A stretch of DNA of 64,000 nucleotides from Vibrio sp. RE88. Lineage in GTDB: Bacteria; Pseudomonadota; Gammaproteobacteria; Enterobacterales; Vibrionaceae. Below the pieces are notes generated by a model. The model was not told the origin of the DNA. It was given only the letters and a program-made list of their open reading frames with translations, and made no database searches. Location of the stretch: contig NZ_VTYQ01000003.1 in NCBI RefSeq assembly GCF_013113835.1, forward strand, positions 806,001 to 870,000, given 5' to 3'. The translations under genes and the position numbers were made by a program. This document shows positions 39,475-48,988 of the stretch, one piece after another (within the stretch, counting starts at the first letter, position 1; the number at the start of each line of letters is the position of its first letter).

Positions 39475-39487
39475 TATTCAGTCGAGC

Positions 39488-40297
39488 TTAAAATGTCTGT
39501 GCTGTTTTGTACGCACACATCGCTCGCGCTTTCTCACTGCCCTCTGCTTCATTTTGCTGGAAACAGTGGCGATATGACGCAACGTATTGGTTGAATGCTT
39601 CCATTGCAGCGGGTTTAGGTTGAGTTAATAACTTCTCAATGAATTGACGTGAGCCGACTTCGAAGTGCTGGGTGTCTATCGGTGTATTCCAATCACCACC
39701 CCAAATAAGAAATCCGTGGTGTGCGAAAAGCTCCGTGACGTCTTCGGCCATGCCTTGGCGTTCGATCTCATTTCGAGCTCGAAAACGAGTTCGGTTGATA
39801 TAGTTGTCTACAGATTGAATCGGTTTGACGGTAATTTTTCCATCTGGTCCAAACTCTAGAAACGGGTTTTGTACTGGGTTGATATCAATGGCGACACCGT
39901 AAGCATGTTTCGACCAACTGGACCCACCTGTGATGGGGCGAGCATTGAAAGCACTGCTGTTGTTCGCGGCCATCGAAGCATTATCATCACCTTTGAATTC
40001 ACGCATCAAACGAGCGGAATGAAGAGGAAATTGACGTTTATGCAGTTCTGCAAAAATCTGGTCAACGGAAGGCGCGACAACATCGAACACGATCATGCTG
40101 CCTTGCTTCGTTTGACCATCAAAAGTGACGAAGTCGAAATCCACTTTAGAAAGCCTATCACAGCCTACCGGAGCACCTGCACTCAATACTCCCTGCTTCT
40201 TCATCATGCCACATTGCCACTCCGAAACAGGGGCGATTTTAGCGTACCCCGTCGAACTCAATAAGACAGCGAGCAAGCCCAGCCAATGTTTTTTCAT
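39488..40297 (-). CDS. M15-family metallopeptidase, exported
   Basis: A 269-residue protein with a signal peptide (MKKHWLGLLAVLLSSTGYA, cleaved about residue 19) and a peptidase M15 (D-Ala-D-Ala carboxypeptidase / VanY-like) domain. Zinc ligands are H131 and D138 in SKHAYGVAID and H211 in DTQHFE. Members cut peptidoglycan peptide cross-bridges; the exact bond here is unknown. I chose ATG 40297; the frame is open 24 codons further upstream but lacks a signal there. Several cysteines (28, 46 and two near the end) suggest disulfides. Confidence 0.85.
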   Translation of the reverse strand: MKKHWLGLLAVLLSSTGYAKIAPVSEWQCGMMKKQGVLSAGAPVGCDRLSKVDFDFVTFDGQTKQGSMIVFDVVAPSVDQIFAELHKRQFPLHSARLMREFKGDDNASMAANNSSAFNARPITGGSSWSKHAYGVAIDINPVQNPFLEFGPDGKITVKPIQSVDNYINRTRFRARNEIERQGMAEDVTELFAHHGFLIWGGDWNTPIDTQHFEVGSRQFIEKLLTQPKPAAMEAFNQYVASYRHCFQQNEAEGSEKARAMCAYKTAQTF

Positions 40298-40475
40298 TTC
40301 ACTTATCTCAACGTATTGGTAGCCAGAAGATGGGCATATTCTAGCGAAATGACTGATTAGGCGAGACATTTAAAGCACTGACTTTACGTCAAATTGTGAC
40401 TCTGACTCCGAGAAGCTTTCAAGTACGCGTTTAAGAATGAAAGCAACATTTAGATTCCGTATGCAAACGGATAGA

Positions 40476-40516
40476 AAAACTCAATAGAAAGCCAACAACT
40501 TTCTATTGAGTTTTTG
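40476..40516 (-). terminator. Terminator of the chemoreceptor gene
   Basis: A near-perfect 17-base stem AAAAACTCAATAGAAAG / CTTTCTATTGAGTTTTT around a seven-base loop, 15 bases after the stop on the minus strand. Confidence 0.92.
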
Positions 40517-40530
40517 CGATATGGATTTAA

Positions 40531-41841
40531 TCAACTTTCGTTGCCTTTGAAACTATTCACCGCGGAGGCGACACTTTCGGCCCCGGTATGTATTTCGTCC
40601 ATCGTCTCTGAGACGGTTTGAATCTTGCCACTGGCTTCCTGAGCAACATGATTGACGTCATTCATCGCTTGAGTGACTTCTTTGGTCAGCGACATATTTT
40701 TGTTGACCACCTGAGTGATTTCTTCCGTAGACTCCGATGTCCTTGAAGCTAACTGACGCACTTCGTCGGCTACCACGGCAAAGCCTCGGCCTTGGTCACC
40801 AGCACGTGCTGCTTCAATAGCAGCGTTCAGTGCTAACAAGTTAGTTTGCTCGGCAATACTGCCTATGGTTTTTACAATTTCAGACACATCATCCGAGAGC
40901 GACGCTAGTTCTTCGACCTGACTGATCGATACTGTCAGGTTATCCATCATTCTTTGTGAAATCCCGACCGTATCTTGCAACACCTGATTACCTTCCTGAG
41001 CCACTTGCGATGTTTGCAACGCGGTTGAATAAGCGATGTTTGCCGCTTCTGAGATCGCCATTTCGCGAGTCACATCATTGGTAATGTCTGAGGCAAATTT
41101 CACCACCTTGTACACTTCTCCTTTCTCGTTACGCACCGGGCTGTAAGATGCCTGAATCCATAACTCTTCTCCGTAGCTGGTCTTGCGCAAGAATCGACCG
41201 GAGAAAGCACGACCTTGGGCCAGTTCGCGCCAAAAGTTTGGATTTTCCTGATAAAAATCATCGAAGCAGAACATACGGTGATGTTGGCCCTGAACCTGTT
41301 CAATGGCGTACCCCAAGCCGGAGAGGAAATTCTTGTTCGCATCGAGAATGGTGCCGTCGGGCTGAAATTCAATCACGGCAAAGTTTTGATGTAACGCTGT
41401 AATGAGATCTTTATCCGCCTGAGCTTTCTTCACTTTTTCAGTGACGTCACTGGCAATTTTCATCACGCTTTTCACAGTACCGTCATCATCGAAAACGGGA
41501 AAGTAGGTCGCTTCAATAATGACCAAATCCCCCATTTTACTGTAGCGTTCAAAAGTGCCGGATTTCACTTCACCTCGCGCTAAAGATTGCCAGAACTGCG
41601 AGTAATCAGCACTTTGGGTATAACTCTTATCACAAAATATTCGATGATGCTTACCCATTAGCTCTTCAAGTTGGTAACCCATCGCTTGTAAGAACAATGG
41701 ACTGGCATTTTGGATGTGCCCCTGAGTATCGAATTCAATCGTAACTAACGACTTGCTCATGGAAGCAACAATGAGATGATTGTGATGCTGGAGACTAAGC
41801 TCTTGTTCAGATTCTTCGTTGTTTTTGTCAAATGGCCACAT
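40531..41841 (-). CDS. Soluble methyl-accepting chemotaxis protein with two PAS domains
   Basis: A 436-residue cytosolic chemoreceptor with no transmembrane segment. Two PAS domains (about 25-140 and 150-265), each with a following PAC-like segment ([21 protein letters not shown] and [22 protein letters not shown]), precede a methyl-accepting coil with the signal hairpin [34 protein letters not shown] at about 340-375. PAS domains in such receptors sense redox state, oxygen or small ligands; none can be named here. I chose ATG 41841 ([10 protein letters not shown]); an in-frame ATG lies six codons upstream (41859). Confidence 0.88.
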   Translation of the reverse strand: MWPFDKNNEESEQELSLQHHNHLIVASMSKSLVTIEFDTQGHIQNASPLFLQAMGYQLEELMGKHHRIFCDKSYTQSADYSQFWQSLARGEVKSGTFERYSKMGDLVIIEATYFPVFDDDGTVKSVMKIASDVTEKVKKAQADKDLITALHQNFAVIEFQPDGTILDANKNFLSGLGYAIEQVQGQHHRMFCFDDFYQENPNFWRELAQGRAFSGRFLRKTSYGEELWIQASYSPVRNEKGEVYKVVKFASDITNDVTREMAISEAANIAYSTALQTSQVAQEGNQVLQDTVGISQRMMDNLTVSISQVEELASLSDDVSEIVKTIGSIAEQTNLLALNAAIEAARAGDQGRGFAVVADEVRQLASRTSESTEEITQVVNKNMSLTKEVTQAMNDVNHVAQEASGKIQTVSETMDEIHTGAESVASAVNSFKGNES

Positions 41842-42063
41842 AACTTGCACGCTCTTCATACTCAATGAATTGCTTTAAGTATGGTTGCTGGTTTGAATTA
41901 TGCACACACCTCTAAAGGGGTAGCAGTAGCCGCTATTCTCAAGGACTTAGAGCGCAGTTTTTCATGAAAGTTGAGTGAGAACATCGGTTTAACTATGCAA
42001 CAAACCACCCATTAATTAGATTAATGGGTGCCAATAGACCAATAACTAAGGTGTGCATCAGTG

Positions 42064-43704
42064 ATGATTCCTGTACTCAGAGTTTTATGTGTTTTTAGCC
42101 TGTTTTTCTCTTGTTTTTATACATTTGCAGCAGAAAGATTCCCATTGGCACCACCGGACACCAGTAGCCCACAAGCAACTTACCTCAGCTTCACACGCTT
42201 AGTCGAACAGGCGAACCAAACACTGCTAGAGCTCCCCTCTCTCCCCGCAGCAGAGAAAGAGGCGGCCAGACAATCAGTGTACGCCCTGTTCAATAAAGCG
42301 ATGCAATGCTTTGACCTGTCTGACGTGCCTAAATCGAGCCAGCAGCGAGTCGCACTTGAGTCCGTCATGTTGATGAAAGAAATTCTCGATCGTCTACCTG
42401 AATTTGACGCTGCATCGATTCCTGATCAAAAAAAGCTGAGCTACTGGCGATTGCCACATACTCAGTTGGTCATTGAAAAACAAACCGATGGCAAATACCT
42501 GTTTTCCGCTCAAACCGTCGATAAACTCTACTCTAGCTATCAGCTCGTCAAGCATCTACCTAACCGTAACGGCACCGTGGAAGATTTTTACCAGTATTAC
42601 TCACTGAGTGCCGGGAAGCTGATTCCTCCCGCTTGGTTTGGTTATATTGAAGCCCTCCCCGATGTGTTTATGGAAGAATTTTCCGATCAAGCAATTTGGC
42701 AATGGCTCGCACTAGCAATGGTAAGCATCGCGTTGTTTGCTTATGGTTATGCGGTTTATCGCTTTATTGGCAACACCATAATGACGCCGATTTTTATGGC
42801 TTTGGGGATTGGTGGCTTTCTGTACCTGATCAGTCATGAAATCAATATGACGGGCAAGCTGATGTCGACGTTAAACGTCTCTGGTGAGCTGTTGATCTGG
42901 CTGTTAGTGACTCAGTCCGCTTACCTGATTGGCTATAAGGCCTGCACGGTTTTGCCTAATCGAGGTGAGCAGGCGTCTAACCTGCGCCAAAGCGTGACAC
43001 AAATTGTCGGCACGTTAATCGGATCCGCTCTGGCAGTGTCCATCTTTGGCTATGGTTTAAGCCGCATTGGTGTGCCGGTCTACGGCATCGTCACCGGATT
43101 GAGCCTTGGTGGTATGGCCATCGCTCTGGCGATTCGCCCGACGATGGAAAACCTGATCGGTGGCGTAATCCTGTTTATGGACAAATCATTGTCCGTTGGC
43201 GATTACTGCCAAATTGGCCAAGTCTCTGGTGTTGTTGAGCGTATCGGCGTTCGTTCGACACGAATTCGGGCCAAAGATCGCACCCAAATCACCATTGCCA
43301 ATGGCGACTTGGTCAAGATGGAAATCATCAACTTCACACGTCGTGATCGCTACCCGTTTACCACTCAGATAGGTCTGCGTTACGAGACGACTATGCCGCA
43401 GGTTGAGCAAATTGCGTATGAGATAAAAACAGCGCTTCTCGCCCACCCCGACGTTCTCGAATCCCCGTTACGAGTCCATTTCTCAGCCTTTGGTGAATAC
43501 AGCCTAAACATTGATGTGCTGGCTCATATTGATACCAAAGACAGAAATGAGTTCTTGCAGTTGCAGCAAGATTTGCTGATGCGTATCGAACAAATTGTAA
43601 AAGCCAATCACGCAGAGTTTGCTCTGCCAGCCCAAACAACCTACCTGCACATGGCAGCAAACACAGCAGAACAAGGCCGCTCCGAATCAGAAGCGCTCAC
43701 TTAA
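42064..43704 (+). CDS. MscS-family mechanosensitive channel with periplasmic domain
   Basis: A 546-residue inner-membrane protein of the MscS family. A signal peptide (IPVLRVLCVFSLFFSCFYTFAA) is followed by a periplasmic region (about 25-215), then helices from about 220 to 360, the pore-lining TM3-like segment (YGIVTGLSLGGMAIALAIRPTMENLIGGVILFMD, about 345-378) and the beta domain (VVERIGVRSTRIRAKD) plus C-terminal vestibule. Channels of this type release solutes at low osmolarity. The start may be the GTG one codon earlier. It faces a BCCT transporter, which imports osmolytes. Confidence 0.88.
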   Translation: MIPVLRVLCVFSLFFSCFYTFAAERFPLAPPDTSSPQATYLSFTRLVEQANQTLLELPSLPAAEKEAARQSVYALFNKAMQCFDLSDVPKSSQQRVALESVMLMKEILDRLPEFDAASIPDQKKLSYWRLPHTQLVIEKQTDGKYLFSAQTVDKLYSSYQLVKHLPNRNGTVEDFYQYYSLSAGKLIPPAWFGYIEALPDVFMEEFSDQAIWQWLALAMVSIALFAYGYAVYRFIGNTIMTPIFMALGIGGFLYLISHEINMTGKLMSTLNVSGELLIWLLVTQSAYLIGYKACTVLPNRGEQASNLRQSVTQIVGTLIGSALAVSIFGYGLSRIGVPVYGIVTGLSLGGMAIALAIRPTMENLIGGVILFMDKSLSVGDYCQIGQVSGVVERIGVRSTRIRAKDRTQITIANGDLVKMEIINFTRRDRYPFTTQIGLRYETTMPQVEQIAYEIKTALLAHPDVLESPLRVHFSAFGEYSLNIDVLAHIDTKDRNEFLQLQQDLLMRIEQIVKANHAEFALPAQTTYLHMAANTAEQGRSESEALT

Positions 43705-43710
43705 AATGAT

Positions 43711-43754
43711 TGAAATGGAGCAATGGCTAAACCCATAGGGATTGCTCCATTTCA
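43711..43754. terminator. Bidirectional hairpin mscS-type / BCCT genes
   Basis: TGAAATGGAGCAAT (43711-43724) and ATTGCTCCATTTCA (43741-43754) form a perfect 14-base inverted repeat with a 16-base spacer, between convergent genes. The T tracts are weak. Confidence 0.75.
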
Positions 43755-43770
43755 CTTTACGGCAATCGGA

Positions 43771-45252
43771 TCATATTTGTGGCTGGGAGCCTGAATCACT
43801 TTGCTCACTTCGTGTAGCAAACTTGCTTGGTAGCCACTTTTCAATCAACACGGCAATGGCCTGACACACCATGACTAAGGTAAATGGGATTGCTCCAGCA
43901 ATCGCAACCTGTTTATTCAGGTCGACATCGTTAATGGTGACCAGTGCTAGGCCCATCACAACAACAATGACAGACCAACTGACTTTACTGCTGGTGCGCT
44001 CATCTCCCGTCAGCATGCCTGCGGCATAAATAGCTGAATCCGAACTGGAAATAACAAACGTCAGCAACAGCACTAACGCCGTAATAGAAAGAACACCACT
44101 TAATGGTAAGTGTTCAAAGAAACTAAACAGACCTTTCGTATAATCCTGCTGCACAGCTGTAACCACCTCATTGAGATAGCTGCTTTCAAACACCGCTCCG
44201 GCAAAACTTGAGAACCACACAATCGACGCCAAAGTGGGTACCATGACCGTACAAAACAAAAACTGGCGAACGGTTCTACCACGGCTGATACGCGCAATAA
44301 AAGGCCCTACGAATGGCGCCCAGGCAATCCACCAAATTAAGTAGATCACCGTCCACCCTTGGCTCCACTTCTCTCCACCTTCGATGGCTGACAGCGAAAC
44401 CTGTGGCAGAATCGCGATGTAAGCTTCCAGCGAACTGGCAAGACGGCCAATCACACCCGCAATATCAACATTCACAAGCACAAAACCTAGCAACGCGACC
44501 ATCAGCCAAATATTGAAGCTACTCAGCCGCTTGATCCCGCGTTCAAGCCCAAGAACACTGGAAAAAGTAAACAGCACGCCAATGACTATGGTCAGCCCAA
44601 TACGCAGGTTAGTCAGGTCAGCCGTCGTGCCCGTCAAACTTCTCACACCCTGCTCGACCAGCGCCATGGTGTTGGCCAGCACTCCGGCGATACCAAACAA
44701 AATCGCCAGCACAGCGATCAAATCAACAACACCTAGCCAACCCGTGCGGCGACGAGAAAACGAGGTACTCACACGCATTGGCCGCTGTTTAACGTAAGCT
44801 AGCCACCCCATCAATAGCCCTGCTAACGCATAGAGACTCCATGCGTGTACCCCCCAGTGAAAATACGTCAGGGCGAGCGCTGTATCTTGCGCATCATTGA
44901 CCACCTCTACAGGTGGCATGTTGGCAAAGTGGAAGATAGGCTCTGCAACGCCCCAGAAAATCAGCCCCGACCCCATGCCTGTCGTAAAGAGCATGACGAG
45001 CCAAGAGATGAAGCTAAACTCTGGTTGTTGGTTGCCCAGTTTCACCTTTCCTAAAGGCGACAGACACAATACCGCGCAGGTAACAAATGCCAACGTGGAG
45101 AGTAAGATCACTTCATCATCAAGTTGAGCAATAACTAGGTTGGTCAGCTCTGCAATTTTGTACACACTAAACTGAGGAAACAGGGTTACGATAGCAGCCG
45201 TAGCAATAGCAAACCCCATAATCACGCGAGATTGAAGGTGATTTGAATTCAT
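43771..45252 (-). CDS. BCCT-family betaine/choline/carnitine transporter
   Basis: A 493-residue inner-membrane transporter of the BCCT family (PF02028), which takes up glycine betaine, choline or carnitine with Na+ or protons. The 12 helices include GMGSGLIFWGVAEPIFHFANMPP (about 92-114) and the signature WWIAWAPFVGPFIARISRGRT (about 308-328), whose Trp residues form the quaternary-ammonium box. Substrate is not decidable. Osmolyte uptake is important for marine vibrios. The neighbour is the MscS-type channel. Confidence 0.93.
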   Translation of the reverse strand: MNSNHLQSRVIMGFAIATAAIVTLFPQFSVYKIAELTNLVIAQLDDEVILLSTLAFVTCAVLCLSPLGKVKLGNQQPEFSFISWLVMLFTTGMGSGLIFWGVAEPIFHFANMPPVEVVNDAQDTALALTYFHWGVHAWSLYALAGLLMGWLAYVKQRPMRVSTSFSRRRTGWLGVVDLIAVLAILFGIAGVLANTMALVEQGVRSLTGTTADLTNLRIGLTIVIGVLFTFSSVLGLERGIKRLSSFNIWLMVALLGFVLVNVDIAGVIGRLASSLEAYIAILPQVSLSAIEGGEKWSQGWTVIYLIWWIAWAPFVGPFIARISRGRTVRQFLFCTVMVPTLASIVWFSSFAGAVFESSYLNEVVTAVQQDYTKGLFSFFEHLPLSGVLSITALVLLLTFVISSSDSAIYAAGMLTGDERTSSKVSWSVIVVVMGLALVTINDVDLNKQVAIAGAIPFTLVMVCQAIAVLIEKWLPSKFATRSEQSDSGSQPQI

Positions 45253-45505
45253 AATTTGATAAGCCTTTAGAGGCGAAGATAGGTATAGAACTACTGTGCC
45301 GCCACGCCTGTTTACTGTCTATTAACAATCGTTTCTCCTCATCAGGAATGCGCAACCAATCACAGACAGAAAAATTTGTTTATCCCCCCCAAGTTACTTG
45401 AGATTAATGCCGATTAGACGAACTGTTGTCTTGCTGATAATCAACACACTCGTTAACACTTTTCTCGACGTCGATGCTCATATCGCTGTTTATAATCGCT
45501 AATCA

Positions 45506-46237
45506 TTGTCATTAGTAGAAGTCATCACCTTGATACCGGGAAAATCATATTTCAAATCGCTCAAGAAACGCTGGAAGCAACAGGCCAAAGATAAAGTCAA
45601 AGCCATGCTGCTAGGATGCGTACCGGGACAAAAAAATCCAAAACAACAATTAGGCGCTTCCCGTCCGGCTGGTAGCTGCCAATTGAAACACACCCTCTGC
45701 CACAACCTTGAACAATATGAAGGTAAAGTGCCTCACATGTACCTCGATACCCAAGGACACGTGACAACCGGGATTGGGCACTTGATTGCCAATGCGCATC
45801 AGGCTGCGGAATTGGAGTTTCTCCATCTATCTTCGGGGAAACGAGCCACAAAATCAGAGATCATTAAAGAGTTCACACGGATAAGGAAGCTTCCCTATGG
45901 GCAAAAGTACGGTGCAGGTTTTTACAAAAAGCACACTGGCTTGGTTCTGAGTGACCAAGCCATGCTCATCATGATGGAGCAGCACATCGAAAACTTTGAG
46001 AACGAACTGTGGGCTATTTATGGCAAGGCAAACTTTGAGCGTTTACCAGACAACGTCAAGCTGGCGCTGTTTGATATGATCTTTAACTTAGGCATGCCCA
46101 AGCTTAAAAATACATTTGTAAAATTTAATCAGCATATTCACACGGGCAACTTCCGTAAAGCGGCGCAAGAGTGTCGCCGCCGAGGTATCTCAGACCATCG
46201 AAATCAATATGTGAGATCCCTACTGGAAAGCGCATAA
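45506..46237 (+). CDS. T4-lysozyme-type (GH24) muramidase
   Basis: A 243-residue protein whose C-terminal 170 residues form a phage-T4-type lysozyme domain. The triad spacing E-x8-D-x5-T is exact: E72, D81, T87 in LEQYEGKVPHMYLD and VTTGIGH. The 60 residues before it are basic and of unknown role, with no clear signal peptide. The start is uncertain: TTG 45506 lacks a ribosome binding site, and an in-frame ATG at 45605 is possible. No phage holin, tail or integrase gene is near. It could be a domesticated phage lysin. Confidence 0.75.
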   Translation: MSLVEVITLIPGKSYFKSLKKRWKQQAKDKVKAMLLGCVPGQKNPKQQLGASRPAGSCQLKHTLCHNLEQYEGKVPHMYLDTQGHVTTGIGHLIANAHQAAELEFLHLSSGKRATKSEIIKEFTRIRKLPYGQKYGAGFYKKHTGLVLSDQAMLIMMEQHIENFENELWAIYGKANFERLPDNVKLALFDMIFNLGMPKLKNTFVKFNQHIHTGNFRKAAQECRRRGISDHRNQYVRSLLESA

Positions 46238-46260
46238 AAAAGCGCCCCATTTGGGGCGCG
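46237..46260 (-). terminator. Terminator of the protease operon
   Basis: GCGCCCC / GGGGCGC with loop ATTT. On the minus strand it is followed by GCTTTTTT, so it mainly serves the protease genes; it also overlaps the end of the lysozyme gene. Confidence 0.88.
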
Positions 46261-46264
46261 CTAC

Positions 46265-46612
46265 TTATTGTGAGTAAAGACGTCGAATAGGCTCAGGCTC
46301 AACATAATCAATCAGCTCATCATTGCTCAGCTTATCGATTTGATCCTGAGTGGCCGACACCACCAGCACATGCTGATTATCCAGTGCGTCGACGACTTCA
46401 ATGCCATTAGAATGAAGAAGCTCTCTAGCTTGCTGCTCTTTGCCTTCATGATACTTCACAAAGAACCGCGGTTGCTCTGCCGCTGCCTGTGCAGGTCTCT
46501 TATCCACTGGGGGAAACGCCGGATTTCCTGCCATTGCACTGGCGGAGAAAGTCGCGGCCAGTAGGCTGAGAGCGCCAACACATGGCAATGACGTTAATAT
46601 CTGCTTCTTCAT
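46265..46612 (-). CDS. Stand-alone I9-like (subtilase propeptide) protein
   Basis: A 115-residue exported protein directly behind the S8 protease gene, with only nine bases between stop and start. A signal peptide (about 1-28, ending SASAMAG) is followed by a single small domain (about 45-110: PRFFVKYHEGKEQQARELLHSNGIEVVDALDNQHVLVVSA) that resembles the inhibitor I9 propeptide of subtilases. Such stand-alone domains can act as chaperones for folding or as inhibitors of the protease. The ATG at 46612 has AAGGAG five bases upstream. The link to the protease is inferred from position and fold. Confidence 0.72.
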   Translation of the reverse strand: MKKQILTSLPCVGALSLLAATFSASAMAGNPAFPPVDKRPAQAAAEQPRFFVKYHEGKEQQARELLHSNGIEVVDALDNQHVLVVSATQDQIDKLSNDELIDYVEPEPIRRLYSQ

Positions 46613-46621
46613 ACTCACTCC

Positions 46622-48988
46622 TTATTGAAATGATAGTGTCCAGCTATTGATGCTGCCCGTGTCTTGGTTAGCACTGTCTACTGCGTTCAATTTCCAGATT
46701 CCTTTAGATTCAAAGCCACTAAAGTCAGCTTGGTAAGTTTCCTTGATGTTGTTCGCCGAACTGCCAGTGTTGTCATGCAGTGTCACCTGATGCCCCGTCG
46801 GCGACGTTAACGTAACACGTAAATCACCGATGTATGTGTGACTGATGTCCAGTTCAACGGATACCGAACCCGCGTCGCCAGAGCGTGATACGTCTAATGA
46901 ACTAGTCGCACCTGCGCTGTTGTTATCTGGAATCGCAATGGTATCTGAGTTAGTAAAGCTTGATGGCGTTTGGTTCCCAGAATCTGCACCGTTATGCGTT
47001 GCAACCAGAGAGGCTCCGCTGTACGCAGAGTAGCCGTACACCAATACTTCATAAGTGCCCGCAGAACTTACGTTCAGTGAACAGCTTTCACCATTACCTT
47101 GTTCCCATGAACGGCAGTCATAGGTACTGGTGCTAGGCGTACCATTAAAACGCACGTACATATCCGCATCACCTGTACCACCACTTAGGTTAAAGGTCGC
47201 TTGAGTTGCATCAGAAGGAACGTCGAAGGTGTAAATTGTGCTTGATTTGCTTCCTGCAGATAGTGAAGTTTTCGCTACACCATTCTCAAGTACTTTACTT
47301 AGATCGACTGGGCCATTACAGCCAGAGTCCAAGTAAGTCTTCGCCGCATCCGCATTCACCAAACCATAACCTGTACGGTTGTCACGGCCTTCAGAATCGA
47401 TATCTGTTGCCGATGCTGTCAGCGCTTTACGTACTTGTTGTGCCGTACACGTTGGGTGGTAGCTCCAGACTAAACCAGCAACACCCGTTACGTGTGGCGT
47501 CGCCATAGATGTACCATTGTAGTACTCGTAGTCTTCGCCCATAGTGGTTTTAACTGTGACAGTTTGACCAAGCTGATTCGCCAGCTCTAGACCGAATTCA
47601 CGGTCAACTGTGACAGAAACCATACGATAGTCGTCGTTGTCATCCAGTACGAATGGGTTCTGTAAACCTGATAATTCTTGGTTACTGTATACGATCGCTG
47701 CTTTAGCACCTGCGTTGTAACATGCCTTCACTGGATTGATTTCTGGACGAACGCCCGTCGCCTGATTATCGATACGCTCAGTCAGACAAATCTTGTCTGA
47801 CATGTCGCCACAGTTGTAGCTGCCTGACGAGATATCACAAGCCGCAAGAGGCGCGGTAAAAGTGCCTGCAATTGGAGCTGACTTGTATGGGTTATCAAAG
47901 TCAGCCGGGACTTTTAGGATCTTACGGTTATGTGGAACGACGCCACGGTCGAAGTTGCTCACTCCGTTAACCGTAATATCTGAAAGCACACCTTCACCGA
48001 CAGTTACGGTTGACAGTACCGCCACACCTGGCGCTGCAATCTCTACCTGATCGGTTGCTTGAGAGAAAGCCGCATGCTGGTTTTTGTTGTCCACTGCCGC
48101 CACTGACATCACAGAATCATAAGAAGCTGGGTAGCTGTGCGCTGTGTTACCTGAGTTACCTGCCGCAGCAATCAGCAGAACGCCATCATCGTATATAGAC
48201 TGAAGTGCGTTGCGCTCTGTTCGGCTCGATTGACTACCACCGAGGCTCATGTTGACCACGTCTGCGCCGTTATCTGCACAGGTCTGGATCGCCTTCACTA
48301 AGCTTGAAGAGTAGCCCCAACCCGCTTCATTAAACACCTTAACGATATGCAGATTCACGTTCTGGTTTGGCATCACGCCTTTAACGCCTTCGTTGTTAGC
48401 AATCGCAGCGATGGTACCTGCAACGTGAGTACCGTGAGCGTTATTGTTACCCGGAGAGCTCCATGAGCCTGTACCACTGTCGTTGGTACCTTGGACACGG
48501 TTACCACTCAGGTCGTTATGACTGATGTCGTAACCTGAATCAATAATACACACAGTACGGTTACCCGCATTGGAGTCACTCAACAATTGAGCGTTAACGG
48601 CACTGAAGCCCCAAGGCGTGGTCTCGCTCAGTAGGTAGCGTGGAGGATCGACCTCAACATATTCAACCTGGCTATTCTCTCGCAGTGCCGACAGCTCGCT
48701 GTCATCCACTTCCACACTGTAAAGTGCTTGGTTACCCAATTTCTCTACTTTGCGAGCTTTCACTTCATCTAACACCGCTTCACGCGCTTTCGATGGAGCC
48801 ACTGCTGAACGAGCCATTGAGAATGGTGCAGGTGCATCTTCTTTGAACTTGACTATATATTTAGTCGGGAGATCGGCCTCATTAAAGCCCATTGGTGACG
48901 CTGCAAAAGCAGACGTAGCACCAGCCATAGCCACTGTCATTGACGATAGGACGAATATCCCTTTGGTTTTATTTATCATGTTGTGCAT
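46622..48988 (-). CDS. Secreted S8 subtilisin-like protease with PA, PPC and P domains
   Basis: A 788-residue exported serine protease. A signal peptide (about 1-30) precedes an I9 propeptide (about 40-118). The catalytic domain has triad D150 (IIDSGYD), H185 (HGTHVAG) and S494 (NGTSMATPH). A protease-associated insert lies in the 340-480 region. After residue 520 come a pre-peptidase C-terminal domain (about 570-665) and a P/proprotein convertase domain (about 690-788, DLRVTLTSPTGHQVTLHD). The domain mix fits a type II-secreted extracellular protease. The start is ATG 48988 with AAGGA nine bases upstream. It shares a terminator with the small I9-like gene. Confidence 0.93.
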   Translation of the reverse strand: MHNMINKTKGIFVLSSMTVAMAGATSAFAASPMGFNEADLPTKYIVKFKEDAPAPFSMARSAVAPSKAREAVLDEVKARKVEKLGNQALYSVEVDDSELSALRENSQVEYVEVDPPRYLLSETTPWGFSAVNAQLLSDSNAGNRTVCIIDSGYDISHNDLSGNRVQGTNDSGTGSWSSPGNNNAHGTHVAGTIAAIANNEGVKGVMPNQNVNLHIVKVFNEAGWGYSSSLVKAIQTCADNGADVVNMSLGGSQSSRTERNALQSIYDDGVLLIAAAGNSGNTAHSYPASYDSVMSVAAVDNKNQHAAFSQATDQVEIAAPGVAVLSTVTVGEGVLSDITVNGVSNFDRGVVPHNRKILKVPADFDNPYKSAPIAGTFTAPLAACDISSGSYNCGDMSDKICLTERIDNQATGVRPEINPVKACYNAGAKAAIVYSNQELSGLQNPFVLDDNDDYRMVSVTVDREFGLELANQLGQTVTVKTTMGEDYEYYNGTSMATPHVTGVAGLVWSYHPTCTAQQVRKALTASATDIDSEGRDNRTGYGLVNADAAKTYLDSGCNGPVDLSKVLENGVAKTSLSAGSKSSTIYTFDVPSDATQATFNLSGGTGDADMYVRFNGTPSTSTYDCRSWEQGNGESCSLNVSSAGTYEVLVYGYSAYSGASLVATHNGADSGNQTPSSFTNSDTIAIPDNNSAGATSSLDVSRSGDAGSVSVELDISHTYIGDLRVTLTSPTGHQVTLHDNTGSSANNIKETYQADFSGFESKGIWKLNAVDSANQDTGSINSWTLSFQ

